Positions 10,060 through 19,241 are shown, numbered from the stretch's first letter. The stretch is DNA of 64,000 nt from Vibrio tubiashii (GCF_028551255.1 NZ_CP117030.1:434001-498000), one strand, 5' to 3'. Numbers and translations: made by a program. Notes: a model not told the origin generated them from the sequence alone.

Positions 10060-11025
10060 ATGCGTTGGATATTACTTTGCTTAGTTTTTTCTTCCCAGGT
10101 ATTTGCAACTAAAGTATTGCTTATTGAAAGCTATCACTCTGAGTACCCTTGGGATAAAAGTTATGTGGAAGGCATACAGGCTACGTTAGTCGACACGGTA
10201 GAGCTAGAAACTTTCCAAATGGATACCAAACGTATCCCTAAAACAGAGTATGCGGGAAAATCGATAGAAGCGTTTGCCAAGTATAAGAGTTTTAAGCCAG
10301 ATATTGTCATTCTCGGCGATGACAATGCTTTATCCTATATGCTACCGATGTTATTTGATGAGCCAATTTCGATTGTGTTTTTAGGGATTAACTCGAACCC
10401 TAGAAAGCTATTGTCGAAGTATCGCGGCCAGGCAAAGGTAACGGGTGTTCTAGAACGGCCGCTTTTTACTAAGTCACTAGGTGAGCTTAGAAAGCTATTT
10501 GATGATCAAAACTTCAAAGTAAAGGTGCTATTTGATTCAGGCGTGACGTCTCAAATCGCTAAGAGTTATATAGATAAACAATACACCTTGATTAGAGACA
10601 ACCTTGGGATCGATGTTGATGTTCAAGCTTTAGCGACCAAAAATGAGTGGCGAAGCCAAGTCAGCGAGGCAAAACATCAAGGCTTTACAGTCATCATTGT
10701 TGGTCTTTATCAAACGCTGGTGGATGAACAGGGTAATAATGTCCCAGCCGAGCAAGTCATTAATTGGACCAATCAACACTCTGAGTTGCCGATTTTTGCA
10801 TTTTGGGACTTTGCCGTTGGTGCAAAGAAAGCGGTAGGTGGTGTGGTGCTGTTCGGCCACAGTCAAGGAGAACAGGCGGCGAGCTTGGTGAATCAAATTA
10901 TCAACACTGGGCACAGTAAACCGATTCCTATTGTGACAGGCAATCAAGGTAAAGCGATTTATTCAGAACCAGAACGAGCAAGGTGGAGTCTAGAAATGCC
11001 TTCGCATTGGCGTTCAATTGATTAA
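10060..11025 (+). CDS. Periplasmic substrate-binding-like protein
   Basis: This 321-residue protein begins with a short signal peptide (MRWILLCLVFSSQVFA) after an AGAGGA ribosome site. The rest resembles the ABC-transporter substrate-binding protein family with a type I periplasmic fold (KVLLIESYHSEYPWDKSYVEGI at the mature start, then FKPDIVILGDDNALSYMLP). No permease or ATPase gene is adjacent. It is transcribed away from a sensor kinase, so it may pass ligand information to the kinase rather than feed a transporter, as LuxP does for LuxQ. That role is inferred. Confidence 0.75.
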   Translation: MRWILLCLVFSSQVFATKVLLIESYHSEYPWDKSYVEGIQATLVDTVELETFQMDTKRIPKTEYAGKSIEAFAKYKSFKPDIVILGDDNALSYMLPMLFDEPISIVFLGINSNPRKLLSKYRGQAKVTGVLERPLFTKSLGELRKLFDDQNFKVKVLFDSGVTSQIAKSYIDKQYTLIRDNLGIDVDVQALATKNEWRSQVSEAKHQGFTVIIVGLYQTLVDEQGNNVPAEQVINWTNQHSELPIFAFWDFAVGAKKAVGGVVLFGHSQGEQAASLVNQIINTGHSKPIPIVTGNQGKAIYSEPERARWSLEMPSHWRSID

Positions 11026-11173
11026 ATTATCACTTGCTAAGGTGCTGATATAGAGAAGTTTGAACTATGTCGAAGCAATTGATTTACAATTCACGGGATT
11101 ACAGATAAAAAGAGCAAAAGAATTTGTAATTGATGACGATAATATAAAGTGATCAAACTAAGAAAGTAGAATT

Positions 11174-12157
11174 ATGAGCGGATCAACCAGTACGATTTTA
11201 ACGGAAAGTGGTACCAATGAACTTGAGATTATCGAGTTCCATTTGGTTAAGGAGCTGCCAGATGGTAGCAAGAAGACGTGCTATTACGGTATCAACGTCG
11301 CTAAGGTGAGAGAGGTCATCCAAGTACCGGAAACAACTGATTATCCAAACGCGCAACCGCATATGGTGGGCGTATTCTCATCTCGTGATATTTTAACTCC
11401 GTTGGTCGATCTCGCTGGATGGTTGGGTGTACCAACCGCCAAAGATCTCCAGAAAAAATTCGTTATCGTCACCGACTTCAACAATATGACTAATGGTTTC
11501 TTGATTGACAGCATTAGTCGAATTCACCGAATCTCATGGAATGATGTTGAGTCGCCAAGCCAATTCCTTGAAGCCGGTGAGCAAGACTGCGTGGTCGCAG
11601 TGGTGCGTAAAGATGGCAACTTGATCATGATCTTAGACTTCGAAAAAATTATTGCCGATATCAACCCTGAGCTGAGTATGGAAAAATACGATGTCACGGT
11701 TGATAGAAGCGTTGATCTCAACCAACGTATGGTCACCAAACGTAATGCTAAAACAGTGATGGTGGTGGATGATTCGGCGTTTATTCGCTCATTGATTCAA
11801 GATACATTGAGCTCTGCGGGGTACAACATCATCTCATGTAAAGATGGTGGTGAAGCGCACGAGAAACTCATGAGTTTAATTGACGTTGCCAAAGAAGAAG
11901 GCTTACCGGTAAGTGAGCTGATTGATGGTGTGGTGACGGATGTAGAGATGCCGCGTATGGATGGCATGCATTTAGTTAAGCGTCTGCGTGATAGTGATTC
12001 TTATGCCTCTATGCCAATCGTCATGTTCTCATCTCTAATGAGTGAAGATAACCGAGCTAAGGCATTGGCACTCGGTGCTAACGATACCATTACCAAACCG
12101 GAAATTGGTAAGATGGTCTCTATGATGGATAAGTACATCTTCGGTAAGAACGCTTAG
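11174..12157 (+). CDS. cheV: Chemotaxis coupling protein CheV
   Basis: CheV links chemoreceptors to CheA and is thought to help adaptation through its receiver domain. Residues about 15-165 are a CheW-like domain (FHLVKELPDGSKKTCYYGINVAKVREVI is its beginning). Residues about 190-320 are a receiver domain with VMVVDDSAFIRSL, the phospho-acceptor Asp in GVVTDVEMPRMDGM, and the C-terminal Lys in TITKPEIGK. The length of 327 is usual for CheV. It is a single-gene unit ended by a clear terminator. Confidence 0.93.
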   Translation: MSGSTSTILTESGTNELEIIEFHLVKELPDGSKKTCYYGINVAKVREVIQVPETTDYPNAQPHMVGVFSSRDILTPLVDLAGWLGVPTAKDLQKKFVIVTDFNNMTNGFLIDSISRIHRISWNDVESPSQFLEAGEQDCVVAVVRKDGNLIMILDFEKIIADINPELSMEKYDVTVDRSVDLNQRMVTKRNAKTVMVVDDSAFIRSLIQDTLSSAGYNIISCKDGGEAHEKLMSLIDVAKEEGLPVSELIDGVVTDVEMPRMDGMHLVKRLRDSDSYASMPIVMFSSLMSEDNRAKALALGANDTITKPEIGKMVSMMDKYIFGKNA

Positions 12158-12183
12158 AACGCTCCCGTTCATTTCTCAGCTAT

Positions 12184-12206
12184 AAGGCACGCATTGCGTG
12201 CCTTTT
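12184..12206 (+). terminator. Rho-independent terminator after cheV
   Basis: AAGGCACGC pairs with GCGTGCCTT around an ATT loop, followed by TTTT and G. It lies 27 bp after the cheV stop codon. Confidence 0.85.
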
Positions 12207-12278
12207 GTCGTTAATCCCCTGCACTCATAAGATCCTTTTCGTCTTAACTGTTGTGGTTTGATATTAAATCTAATAAAC

Positions 12279-12296
12279 TAGTTTAAATTCAAACTA
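12279..12296. promoter_or_regulatory. Probable MarR operator
   Basis: TAGTTTAAATTCAAACTA is an 18-bp near-perfect palindrome (one mismatched pair) ending 12 bp before the marR start codon. Palindromes of this size in this position are typical autoregulatory MarR sites. Binding is inferred. Confidence 0.6.
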
Positions 12297-12308
12297 AAAT
12301 GCAGTGCT

Positions 12309-12749
12309 ATGAAACCAACAGACACGATAGGCGGATTGGTCGGCTTGGCTTCTCGGGTTTTAACCAACGAACTTGAGGCGCAATTTAGCCAAAATGGGCT
12401 TAATTTAACCCGTGAGCAATGGATATTCTTGATGACAGTCATCGAGGCAGAGCGCATTACGCCGCTCGAACTGTCACAACGGTTGTTAAAAAATCGAGGC
12501 TCGGTGACTAGCCTGATTAAAGGATTGGAAAAGCGCGAGTTGATACGTCGTCTAACATCTGAAACTGACGGAAGAAGCTATTCGATTGTCGCGACACCAG
12601 AAGCAATTGCACTGGTTGAGTCCTCGAAACACGTCGCCTTTGGTGTGTTAGGTAAAGCACTGCACAACTTTGATAGCCAACAACAGCAACAACTTCACGA
12701 ATTGCTCAACATGTTTGTGGAGAACTTATTAGGAGAAAATAATGGATAA
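12309..12749 (+). CDS. MarR-family transcriptional regulator
   Basis: This 146-residue protein has the MarR winged helix: an N-terminal dimer helix, LTREQWIFLMTVIEAERITPLELSQ, the recognition helix region RGSVTSLIKGLEKRELIRR, and the wing TDGRSYSIVATPEA. No strong ribosome site precedes it, so its message may be weakly translated. It overlaps the following VOC-domain gene by 8 bp, suggesting it controls that gene. An 18-bp palindrome just upstream is a likely autoregulatory site. Confidence 0.88.
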   Translation: MKPTDTIGGLVGLASRVLTNELEAQFSQNGLNLTREQWIFLMTVIEAERITPLELSQRLLKNRGSVTSLIKGLEKRELIRRLTSETDGRSYSIVATPEAIALVESSKHVAFGVLGKALHNFDSQQQQQLHELLNMFVENLLGENNG

Positions 12750-13143
12750 ACCATTCGAAGACCACGGCCTGTTTAGCTGGTGTGAACTGATGACGACTGA
12801 TTTTGAGAAGTCTCTAGAGTTCTACACTAATGTATTGGGCTGGACGCTAAGAGAAGTACCTGGACGAAACCAGTCGCGTTATGCCTTGGTTATGAACGAA
12901 AACAGCTCTGAGCCATTTGCAGGTATTCTGACGATGCCGGAGCCATTAAAAGAGCGCGGCGTCCCAAGTTTTTGGCAAGCCTATGTAACCGTAGAGGATG
13001 TGGATGCAACGCTTGAAAAAGCGCTAGAAAACGGTGCGCAAGTAGTGGTTGAGCCGATGGATATTGAGCGTATTGGCCGTATTGCTTCATTTCGTGACCC
13101 GCTCGGCAGCGTATTGTCGGTAATCAAATACGCGCGAAAGTGA
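12742..13143 (+). CDS. VOC-family (glyoxalase/bleomycin-resistance fold) protein
   Basis: This 133-residue cytoplasmic protein has the vicinal-oxygen-chelate fold: FSWCELMTTDFEKSLEFYTNVLGW at the N terminus and a second beta-alpha-beta unit ending FRDPLGSVLSVIKY. Family members are lyases, dioxygenases or drug-binding proteins, and the substrate cannot be read from the sequence. The start has AGGAGAAAATA just before it and overlaps the marR stop. The pair looks like a MarR-controlled response to a small molecule. Confidence 0.82.
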   Translation: MDKPFEDHGLFSWCELMTTDFEKSLEFYTNVLGWTLREVPGRNQSRYALVMNENSSEPFAGILTMPEPLKERGVPSFWQAYVTVEDVDATLEKALENGAQVVVEPMDIERIGRIASFRDPLGSVLSVIKYARK

Positions 13144-13149
13144 TACGAG

Positions 13150-13174
13150 AAGAGGCTCTTTAAGAGCCTCTTTT
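13150..13174. terminator. Terminator between VOC gene and chemoreceptor gene
   Basis: AAGAGGCTCTT and AAGAGCCTCTT form an inverted repeat with a one-base centre, so about 9 bp can pair around a small loop. TTTT follows on the plus strand. It lies between convergent genes and may serve both directions, though the minus-strand T-run is weak. Confidence 0.75.
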
Positions 13175-13188
13175 GAACAGTACGATAA

Positions 13189-14832
13189 TTACACTTTAAA
13201 GAATCCAAGCTGCTGCTTTTGATTTTCAGCTAAGTTAGACAACTCTTGGCTTGCGGCCGCTGACTGGGTAATCCCAGTCACGTTTTGGCTAACAAGCTCG
13301 TAGATGTTGCCAAGGTTCTTATTAATGTCAGAGGTCACTTGACCTTGCTCTTCTGAAGCAACAGCCACTTGCGCATTAAGCGTGGTGAGTTCAGATATTG
13401 AAGAACTAATGTTACTCAGAGCTTCGCTGACTTGCGCTGCTTGTTGCTGGTTTTGAGAAAGCATTTCTAAGCTAGAGTTCATGCTGTCGTTAGCGCTGCC
13501 TGACTGTCGCTGAAGCTCCTCGATGATGGTTTGAATCTCTTTGGTCGATTCTTGTGTACGTGCGGCAAGCATACGTACTTCATCGGCAACCACCGCAAAA
13601 CCACGGCCGCTTTCACCAGCTCGCGCCGCTTCAATCGCAGCGTTTAGCGCCAGAAGATTAGTTTGCTCTGAAATACTCTCGATAACTTCAATCACCTTAC
13701 CAATCTGCTCAGATTGATCTTTTAGCGTGTTTACGACACTCGCAGCTTGAGTCAGTTGATCAGCCATTTTGGCGCTTTCACGAGTGTTTTGTTCGAAGAT
13801 CGCTAGGCTTTCTCGCGCAAGTTTATCGGCGCTGCTGGACGCTTGATCGGCAAGGTTGGCATTCTGAGTGACTTCAGATGCGGTACTTTCCATCTGGTTG
13901 ATGGCAGAAGCCACTTGCTCAACCTCGTTCTTCTCTTGATCTGAGTTGGCTGTTGACTGAGTCATAACCGCTGCAAGCTCGGTTGAAGCCGAAGCAACGT
14001 CGACGCTGATTCGAACGAGCGAGTCGACGGTTGTTTTAAGCTGTGCCACAGTAGAGTTGAAGTCTATTGATAGGGCAGTGATTTCATTGTTGCCTTGCTC
14101 TTCAACGCTCACTTTAAGGTTGCCCTGAGCGAGTTCTTGCATCGCTTTTTGTAGCTTTCTGATTGGTGTAACGATAATCCCTGCGAGCACCCAGCTAATG
14201 GCAAATGCGCCAAGTAAAACAAAACCTAAACCAATGATAGATTTGGTCATTACGCCAGAGTGAATTTCACCATTATGTTCAACTTCCGCTAAAGCCAGTA
14301 GGTTTAGCTTGCTCGATAAATCTTCAATCGCTTGAACCATTAGATTGCCTTTATCGCGGTAAAGGGCAGAGGCTTGGTCATATTTACGTTGGAATTCGCT
14401 AGATACCGCAGATTGGCTGTGTTTGGTGTTTAAAAGTGGCACCATGGTGTTGATCGAGTAACTCACATAGCCTTCAATCGCATCTTCCATCTGTTTTACT
14501 TCTCGCTGTAAGCCGTCGATATCACGCAGCGAGTCGAGAAGGCGCAAATTGTCATTCTGTTTTGCAAGTAATGTTGACTGAAGTTGAGCAACGTCTTCGG
14601 GACGAAATAGGCTGTAAATCGCCTTAATACGCATACCATAAGTATTGTCGATGATTTTTGTCAGTTCGTCTTTATGCTTAACCACATCCTCGGTAGATAT
14701 CGTAACCTGATTAAAAGCATGCTTTAAGCTGGTGGTGCTGTAAGTAATACCGACAATGAGTAGTAATAAGGTGAATATTACAGGCACGACGACCTGTAAC
14801 TTAATTGATAAGCCGTTTAGTAACTGGCGCAT
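13189..14832 (-). CDS. Methyl-accepting chemotaxis protein
   Basis: This 547-residue membrane chemoreceptor has a membrane segment at about residues 10-32, a mostly helical periplasmic domain to about 185 (four-helix-bundle type), a second membrane segment at about 188-210, a HAMP domain, and the cytoplasmic signalling hairpin with tip segment [28 protein letters not shown] ribosome site precedes the ATG. The C terminus has no NWETF-like pentapeptide for CheR/CheB docking. The ligand is unknown. Confidence 0.92.
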   Translation of the reverse strand: MRQLLNGLSIKLQVVVPVIFTLLLLIVGITYSTTSLKHAFNQVTISTEDVVKHKDELTKIIDNTYGMRIKAIYSLFRPEDVAQLQSTLLAKQNDNLRLLDSLRDIDGLQREVKQMEDAIEGYVSYSINTMVPLLNTKHSQSAVSSEFQRKYDQASALYRDKGNLMVQAIEDLSSKLNLLALAEVEHNGEIHSGVMTKSIIGLGFVLLGAFAISWVLAGIIVTPIRKLQKAMQELAQGNLKVSVEEQGNNEITALSIDFNSTVAQLKTTVDSLVRISVDVASASTELAAVMTQSTANSDQEKNEVEQVASAINQMESTASEVTQNANLADQASSSADKLARESLAIFEQNTRESAKMADQLTQAASVVNTLKDQSEQIGKVIEVIESISEQTNLLALNAAIEAARAGESGRGFAVVADEVRMLAARTQESTKEIQTIIEELQRQSGSANDSMNSSLEMLSQNQQQAAQVSEALSNISSSISELTTLNAQVAVASEEQGQVTSDINKNLGNIYELVSQNVTGITQSAAASQELSNLAENQKQQLGFFKV

Positions 14833-15094
14833 TTAAAGTCCTCTTCGATGAAATATTAATAGTTTTATAATTGTTATAATGAGAGTGATTCTAATTCCTT
14901 TGATGTATAAATCAATGGTGAAGTGATTAAGCTATTTACAAAGTTTGAACAGGCATTATGCAACTGAATTTATTATATTTTTCATTAGGTTAAAATCTGT
15001 TCAGTTGCGTTCTCTAAACCATCACTAACGCAAAGGAAACAACGAAACTAATGACTAGGTTTTAGAGTGAGAGGGCGAAAAAGAAAAATTTAAT

Positions 15095-15145
15095 CTGTCA
15101 TACAGGCTTCAACGAAGTGAAACACAACTGTCATATTTGAGTCCT
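15095..15145 (+). promoter_or_regulatory. Tandem PhoB boxes upstream of pstS
   Basis: Two exact CTGTCAT half-sites occur at 15095-15101 and 15128-15134, each followed at 11-bp spacing by a weaker half-site (GCTTCAA, GAGTCCT). The two exact half-sites are 33 bp apart, three 11-bp units, so all face the same side of the helix. This matches the Pho box pattern CTGTCAT-N4-CTGTCAT and predicts activation at phosphate starvation. Confidence 0.75.
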
Positions 15146-15146
15146 A

Positions 15147-15191
15147 AAGTGGGCACCGTTCAAGTGAAACACAACGGCAATAAAGCCACTT
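15147..15191 (+). promoter_or_regulatory. Foldable pstS leader
   Basis: An outer stem AAGTGG (15147-15152) / CCACTT (15186-15191) encloses an inner stem CCGTT (15156-15160) / AACGG (15173-15177). The structure ends just before the ribosome site AAGGA. A 14-bp sequence AAGTGAAACACAAC within it also occurs at 15115-15128. A role in pstS translation or mRNA stability is possible but unproven. Confidence 0.4.
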
Positions 15192-15203
15192 AAGGAAATT
15201 GTG

Positions 15204-16025
15204 ATGAAAAAGACAGTAATCGGTGCAATCGCACTTCTAGGCGCAATGGCAGTGACTTCAGTTTCTGCTAAAGAAACTATCTCTGCAGTGGGCTCTAGCA
15301 GCGTAACTCCACTGATGGAAGTTTTCTCTGAAACATACATGAAGACACACAACAACGTGTTTATCGAAGTTCAAGGCCCTGGTTCTTCTGCTGGTGTAAA
15401 AGCAGCGAAAAACGGCAGTGCTGACCTTGGTATGTCTTCACGTAACCTGAAAGATTCTGAAAAAGAGCCTGCTCTTAAAGAACTAACAGTTGCACTAGAC
15501 GGTATCGCTGTTGTTGTTAACCCAAAAAATGGTTTAGACAAGCTAACGGCTGAACAAGTAACTGCGATTTACAAAGGCGACATCACTAACTGGAAAGATG
15601 TTGGTGGTGCTGATAAGCCAATCGTAGCAATCACTCGTGACACAGCTTCTGGTACTCGTGGTGCATTCGAAGACATCATGAAGCTTAAGAAGAAAATCTC
15701 TGGTAAAAAAGTTTCTGCAATCTCTCAACGTGCTCAAGTTGCAAACGGTAACGGCGCACTGAAAACAATGGTTGCTTCAAACCCTTACGCTATCGGCTAC
15801 ATCTCTCTAGGTACAGTTGATAACTCTGTAAACGCGCTTTCAATCGATGGTGTAGCAGCGAATGTAGACAACGTGAAGAACGGCTCTTACAAAGTTGCTC
15901 GTCCATTCCTAGTTCTTTACAAAGAAGGTAAGCCATCTGCTGAAACTCAGAAATTCCTAGACTGGATGGTTTCTGATGAAGCACAAGCTCTTGTTGATAA
16001 CAAAGGCTACATCTCAGTTAACTAA
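15204..16025 (+). CDS. pstS: Phosphate ABC transporter periplasmic binding protein
   Basis: PstS binds phosphate in the periplasm and delivers it to PstCA. The ATG at 15204 lies 7 nt behind AAGGA and is preferred over a GTG immediately before it. A signal peptide ends near SVSAKET. The mature protein has the phosphate-loop motifs SAVGSSSVTPLMEVF and TRDTASGTRGAFE. The length of 273 residues fits the short Vibrio-type PstS. A stem-loop terminator or attenuator follows, which would keep pstS expression above the membrane genes. Confidence 0.94.
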   Translation: MKKTVIGAIALLGAMAVTSVSAKETISAVGSSSVTPLMEVFSETYMKTHNNVFIEVQGPGSSAGVKAAKNGSADLGMSSRNLKDSEKEPALKELTVALDGIAVVVNPKNGLDKLTAEQVTAIYKGDITNWKDVGGADKPIVAITRDTASGTRGAFEDIMKLKKKISGKKVSAISQRAQVANGNGALKTMVASNPYAIGYISLGTVDNSVNALSIDGVAANVDNVKNGSYKVARPFLVLYKEGKPSAETQKFLDWMVSDEAQALVDNKGYISVN

Positions 16026-16052
16026 TAACAGTTAACCCCATCTATTAAATTT

Positions 16053-16083
16053 GCTCAGCCCACCTTTTCGGGCTGAGCGTTTT
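16053..16083 (+). terminator. Attenuator-type terminator between pstS and pstC
   Basis: GCTCAGCCC (16053-16061) pairs with GGGCTGAGC (16070-16078) around an 8-nt loop, followed by GTTTTC. The T-run is short, so partial readthrough into pstCAB is likely. Confidence 0.7.
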
Positions 16084-16130
16084 CAATCCATTTCGACTCT
16101 GCTTTGCAGCTCGAACTGTGAGATTTTCAT

Positions 16131-17060
16131 ATGACCATCGCAAATAGTGAAAAGCTTATGAATACTGAAGCGACTCAACTAAACAAGTCAGGTCTGCGTG
16201 CCCAAAAACGTGTAGATTGGAAAGAAAGAATCTTCCATGGCCTGTTTTTAACCAGTGCGGTTATCGGTATTGTCTCTCTAGCGGTTATCGCTTACTTCAT
16301 TGTTAAAGAAAGTATCCCAGCGTTCCAAGAAGCGGGTGTTTCTGGCATCGTCCTAGGCCAAGATTGGCTACCGCCAGCGCTTTACGGCGTTGCTACCATG
16401 ATTGTTGCCTCTGTGGTATCCACCTTAGGTGCGGTTGTGGTTGGTGTGCCAGTTGGTGTTCTAACGGCAATCTATATTGCTGAAATCGCGCCTAAACGTG
16501 TTGCTGATATTATTCGCCCTGCGGTGGAGCTTTTGGCAGGTATCCCTTCGGTCGTTTACGGCTTCTTCGGTTTGGTAATCATCGTTCCTCTGATTCAAGA
16601 AATCTTCAACGTTCCGGCAGGTAACACGATTCTAGCGGGTATCATCGTGCTAGGTGTGATGATTCTTCCCACAGTTATTACGGTATCTGAAACGTCGATT
16701 CGCGCAGTACCAAGAACCTACAAAGAAGGCTCATTGGCGTTAGGTGCTTCGAAGATCTTTACTATTTTCAAACTGTTAGTGCCTGCTGCTCGAAGCGGTA
16801 TCATGACAGGTGTGATTCTGGGTATCGGTCGCGCGCTTGGTGAAACCATGGCCATCATTATGGTTATGGGTAATGCGCCAGCGATGCCAGAGGGTATCCT
16901 TGACTCTGCTCGTACTCTAACGGCGAACATTGCGATTGAAATGTCTTACGCAAGTGGTGTCCACGCGAACGCACTTTACGCAACCGGTGTTGTTCTACTG
17001 GTGTTTATTATGTCTCTGAATGCGGTTCTGCTTTACCTTAACCGTGAAAAAGCGAAGTAA
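16131..17060 (+). CDS. pstC: Phosphate ABC transporter permease
   Basis: This is an inner-membrane channel subunit of the high-affinity phosphate importer. It is 309 residues with about six membrane segments and the permease loop EGSLALGASKIFTIFKLLVPAARSGIMTG that contacts PstB. The N-terminal cytoplasmic part of about 30 residues is polar. The ribosome site is weak. pstA starts on the last base of its stop codon (TAATG), so the two are translationally coupled. Confidence 0.93.
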   Translation: MTIANSEKLMNTEATQLNKSGLRAQKRVDWKERIFHGLFLTSAVIGIVSLAVIAYFIVKESIPAFQEAGVSGIVLGQDWLPPALYGVATMIVASVVSTLGAVVVGVPVGVLTAIYIAEIAPKRVADIIRPAVELLAGIPSVVYGFFGLVIIVPLIQEIFNVPAGNTILAGIIVLGVMILPTVITVSETSIRAVPRTYKEGSLALGASKIFTIFKLLVPAARSGIMTGVILGIGRALGETMAIIMVMGNAPAMPEGILDSARTLTANIAIEMSYASGVHANALYATGVVLLVFIMSLNAVLLYLNREKAK

Positions 17061-17974
17061 TGACTATGTCTCAAGTAAATCAATCACCTATTAAGACAAA
17101 GGCGTCGCAAATGGATACAGCAAAACTTAAGAAGGCTCGTCAGACCAAAGACAATATCCTAAATGCCTTCATTTGGGCCGCAGCGGCACTCACGGTCGGA
17201 TTCCTGTTCTGGATTATCTGGTACATTCTTTCCAATGGCCTCAAGCACGTGGATTGGGCGTTCATTACCGATAACTACACCGCGACTGGCGAAGAAAAGG
17301 GTATTTTCCCGATGATCGTATCGACCATTTACATGGTTATTGCATCGATCGCGGTTGCGGCGCCACTCGGCATTATGACGGCTATCTACCTAACTGAGTA
17401 TGCGAAGGTGGGCAGTCGCTTAGTTAAAGTTATTCGTTTCTGTACTGAGTCATTGGCCGGTATTCCTTCGATTATCTTTGGTCTATTTGGTATGACCTTC
17501 TTCGTTGCGATTCTTGGTCTTGGCTTCTCGATTCTATCGGGTGCTTTAACTCTGAGTATTCTTATTCTGCCAGTCATTATCCGTACTACGGAAGAGGCGT
17601 TGATGGCAGTACCACAAACATACCGTGAAGGCTCTTATGCACTGGGCTCTTCAAAAATCTATACTATCTGGCGTCTTATTCTACCGAGCGCGACACCAGG
17701 TATCTTAACTTCGGTCATTCTAAGTATTGGTCGTGTAATTGGTGAATCCGCACCTGTGTTTCTAACAGCAGGTATGGTTGCGCGAGTTCCAGATTCTCTT
17801 CTCGACTCAGGACGCACACTAACGGTTCACCTTTATAAGCTAACTACCGAGCTGTTCACTATTGAAGAGTGGAATCAAGCATACGGTACAGCAACAGTGC
17901 TGATTGTCGTGGTCTTATTGATCAATATGACAACCAAATTGATCGCTAGTCGCTTTAACAAAGCAACCTACTAA
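17060..17974 (+). CDS. pstA: Phosphate ABC transporter permease
   Basis: PstA is the partner of PstC in the phosphate channel. It has 304 residues with about six membrane segments and the coupling loop EGSYALGSSKIYTIWRLILPSATPGILTS, closely parallel to that of PstC. It overlaps the pstC stop by one base. pstB follows after 57 bp. Confidence 0.93.
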   Translation: MTMSQVNQSPIKTKASQMDTAKLKKARQTKDNILNAFIWAAAALTVGFLFWIIWYILSNGLKHVDWAFITDNYTATGEEKGIFPMIVSTIYMVIASIAVAAPLGIMTAIYLTEYAKVGSRLVKVIRFCTESLAGIPSIIFGLFGMTFFVAILGLGFSILSGALTLSILILPVIIRTTEEALMAVPQTYREGSYALGSSKIYTIWRLILPSATPGILTSVILSIGRVIGESAPVFLTAGMVARVPDSLLDSGRTLTVHLYKLTTELFTIEEWNQAYGTATVLIVVVLLINMTTKLIASRFNKATY

Positions 17975-18031
17975 AGCTAGCCCAAGTCAGCATAGTTAGA
18001 CACGAATTACAGAATTTAAGAGATTAAGACA

Positions 18032-18781
18032 ATGAACAAATTTGATATTGAAAATCTAGATCTATTTTACGGCGAAAACCAAGCACTGAAATCAATCAAC
18101 CTTCCAGTACCAGAGCGTCAAGTTACGGCACTGATTGGTCCATCTGGCTGTGGTAAGTCAACACTATTGCGTTGCCTGAACCGCATGAACGACCTGATTG
18201 AAGGTGTAAAAATAACCGGTCGATTAGAGATGGATGGCGATGACATCTATGGCAACATTGATGTCGCAGATCTGCGTATCAAAGTAGGTATGGTGTTCCA
18301 AAAGCCAAACCCATTCCCGATGAGCATCTACGAGAACGTAGCATATGGTCTTCGAGCTCAAGGCATTAAAGACAAAAAGCACATCGACCAAGTTGTAGAG
18401 CAATCTCTACGTGGTGCTGCGCTTTGGGATGAAGTGAAAGACCGTTTGAAATCTCACGCATTCGGTTTGTCGGGTGGTCAGCAGCAGCGCTTATGTATCG
18501 CGCGCACCATTGCGATGGAGCCTGATGTCATCTTGATGGATGAACCAACGTCAGCACTTGACCCAATCGCAACTCATAAGATCGAAGAGTTAATGGAAGA
18601 GCTGAAAAAGAACTATACGATCGTTATCGTGACGCACTCCATGCAGCAAGCACGCCGTATTTCTGACCGTACTGCTTTCTTCCTAATGGGAGAGTTGGTA
18701 GAACACAATGATACTCAAGTGATTTTTAGCGATCCTCAAGACGACCGAACTCGTGGTTATGTAAACGGTGACTTTGGTTGA
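18032..18781 (+). CDS. pstB: Phosphate ABC transporter ATP-binding protein
   Basis: PstB is the ATPase that drives phosphate import. In its 249 residues are Walker [10 protein letters not shown] (about 36-44), Q-loop [16 protein letters not shown], signature LSGGQQQRL, Walker [14 protein letters not shown] and the switch His in VTHSMQQA. All motifs are intact. No phoU follows, unlike the E. coli operon. This fits a second, phosphate-inducible Pst set on the small chromosome. A strong terminator closes the operon. Confidence 0.95.
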   Translation: MNKFDIENLDLFYGENQALKSINLPVPERQVTALIGPSGCGKSTLLRCLNRMNDLIEGVKITGRLEMDGDDIYGNIDVADLRIKVGMVFQKPNPFPMSIYENVAYGLRAQGIKDKKHIDQVVEQSLRGAALWDEVKDRLKSHAFGLSGGQQQRLCIARTIAMEPDVILMDEPTSALDPIATHKIEELMEELKKNYTIVIVTHSMQQARRISDRTAFFLMGELVEHNDTQVIFSDPQDDRTRGYVNGDFG

Positions 18782-18829
18782 TATCAAATACTGGCAAGAC
18801 AAAATTATAACTATAAGCGATGGTACTTT

Positions 18830-18855
18830 GCCCCTCTCTATGAGGGGCTTTTTTG
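18830..18855 (+). terminator. Terminator after pstB
   Basis: GCCCCTC (18830-18836) pairs with GAGGGGC (18842-18848) around a TCTAT loop, followed by TTTTTT. It also separates pstB from the convergent curli gene. Confidence 0.9.
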
Positions 18856-18871
18856 TCTCTGTTGCTTTGAC

Positions 18872-19222
18872 TTAGCGGGTTAATTGTCTAAGTTGGCAAT
18901 CTTGATCGAGAGAGAATCGCGTTGAGTTTTCGGGTGTTGTAATCTCAAGAGTTAACGGGAAATCTGAGGCCATAAAATGAAACCCTAGACGGGAGTTGGC
19001 TGTTAGAGAAGTTTGTACCGAGTTAGCTCCACTGATTTTAATTTTGCTGTTTTCGGGGGTGTTTGAGTGACTCGAAATAACTAGCTGAACGCCTGACGTG
19101 TGGACTTCACACACAAGTCGGGCATAGTCGGTAATGGTATACATAGAACCGCTACTTCCCTTGGCACTGGTATGGAGAGGAAAGATCAATAAAGCGGTGC
19201 ATAGCAGCACCGCAATTTTCAT
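18872..19222 (-). CDS. Putative CsgC/CsgH-like periplasmic curli protein
   Basis: The gene follows csgA leftward with only about 20 bp between, so it belongs to the csgBA operon. The ATG at 19222 is preferred because GGGT precedes it and it begins a clean signal peptide (MKIAVLLCTALLIFPLHTSA). An upstream ATG at 19237 would add five residues. The mature part, about 95 residues, looks like beta strands and has two cysteines (in LVCEV and DQDCQL) that could form a disulfide. Size, export and position match CsgC/CsgH, which hold curlin soluble in the periplasm. I see no diagnostic motif, so the family call rests mainly on context. Confidence 0.55.
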   Translation of the reverse strand: MKIAVLLCTALLIFPLHTSAKGSSGSMYTITDYARLVCEVHTSGVQLVISSHSNTPENSKIKISGANSVQTSLTANSRLGFHFMASDFPLTLEITTPENSTRFSLDQDCQLRQLTR

Positions 19223-19241
19223 ATCGTACCCATTCATTCGT

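Larger units (their letters stand above)
14833..15203. other. Intergenic region, chemoreceptor gene to pstS
   Basis: These 371 bp contain no credible gene. The left part is AT-rich and should hold the leftward chemoreceptor promoter. The right part carries tandem PhoB-box-like repeats (15095-15145) and a repeat-containing leader that can fold (15147-15191). Confidence 0.7.
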
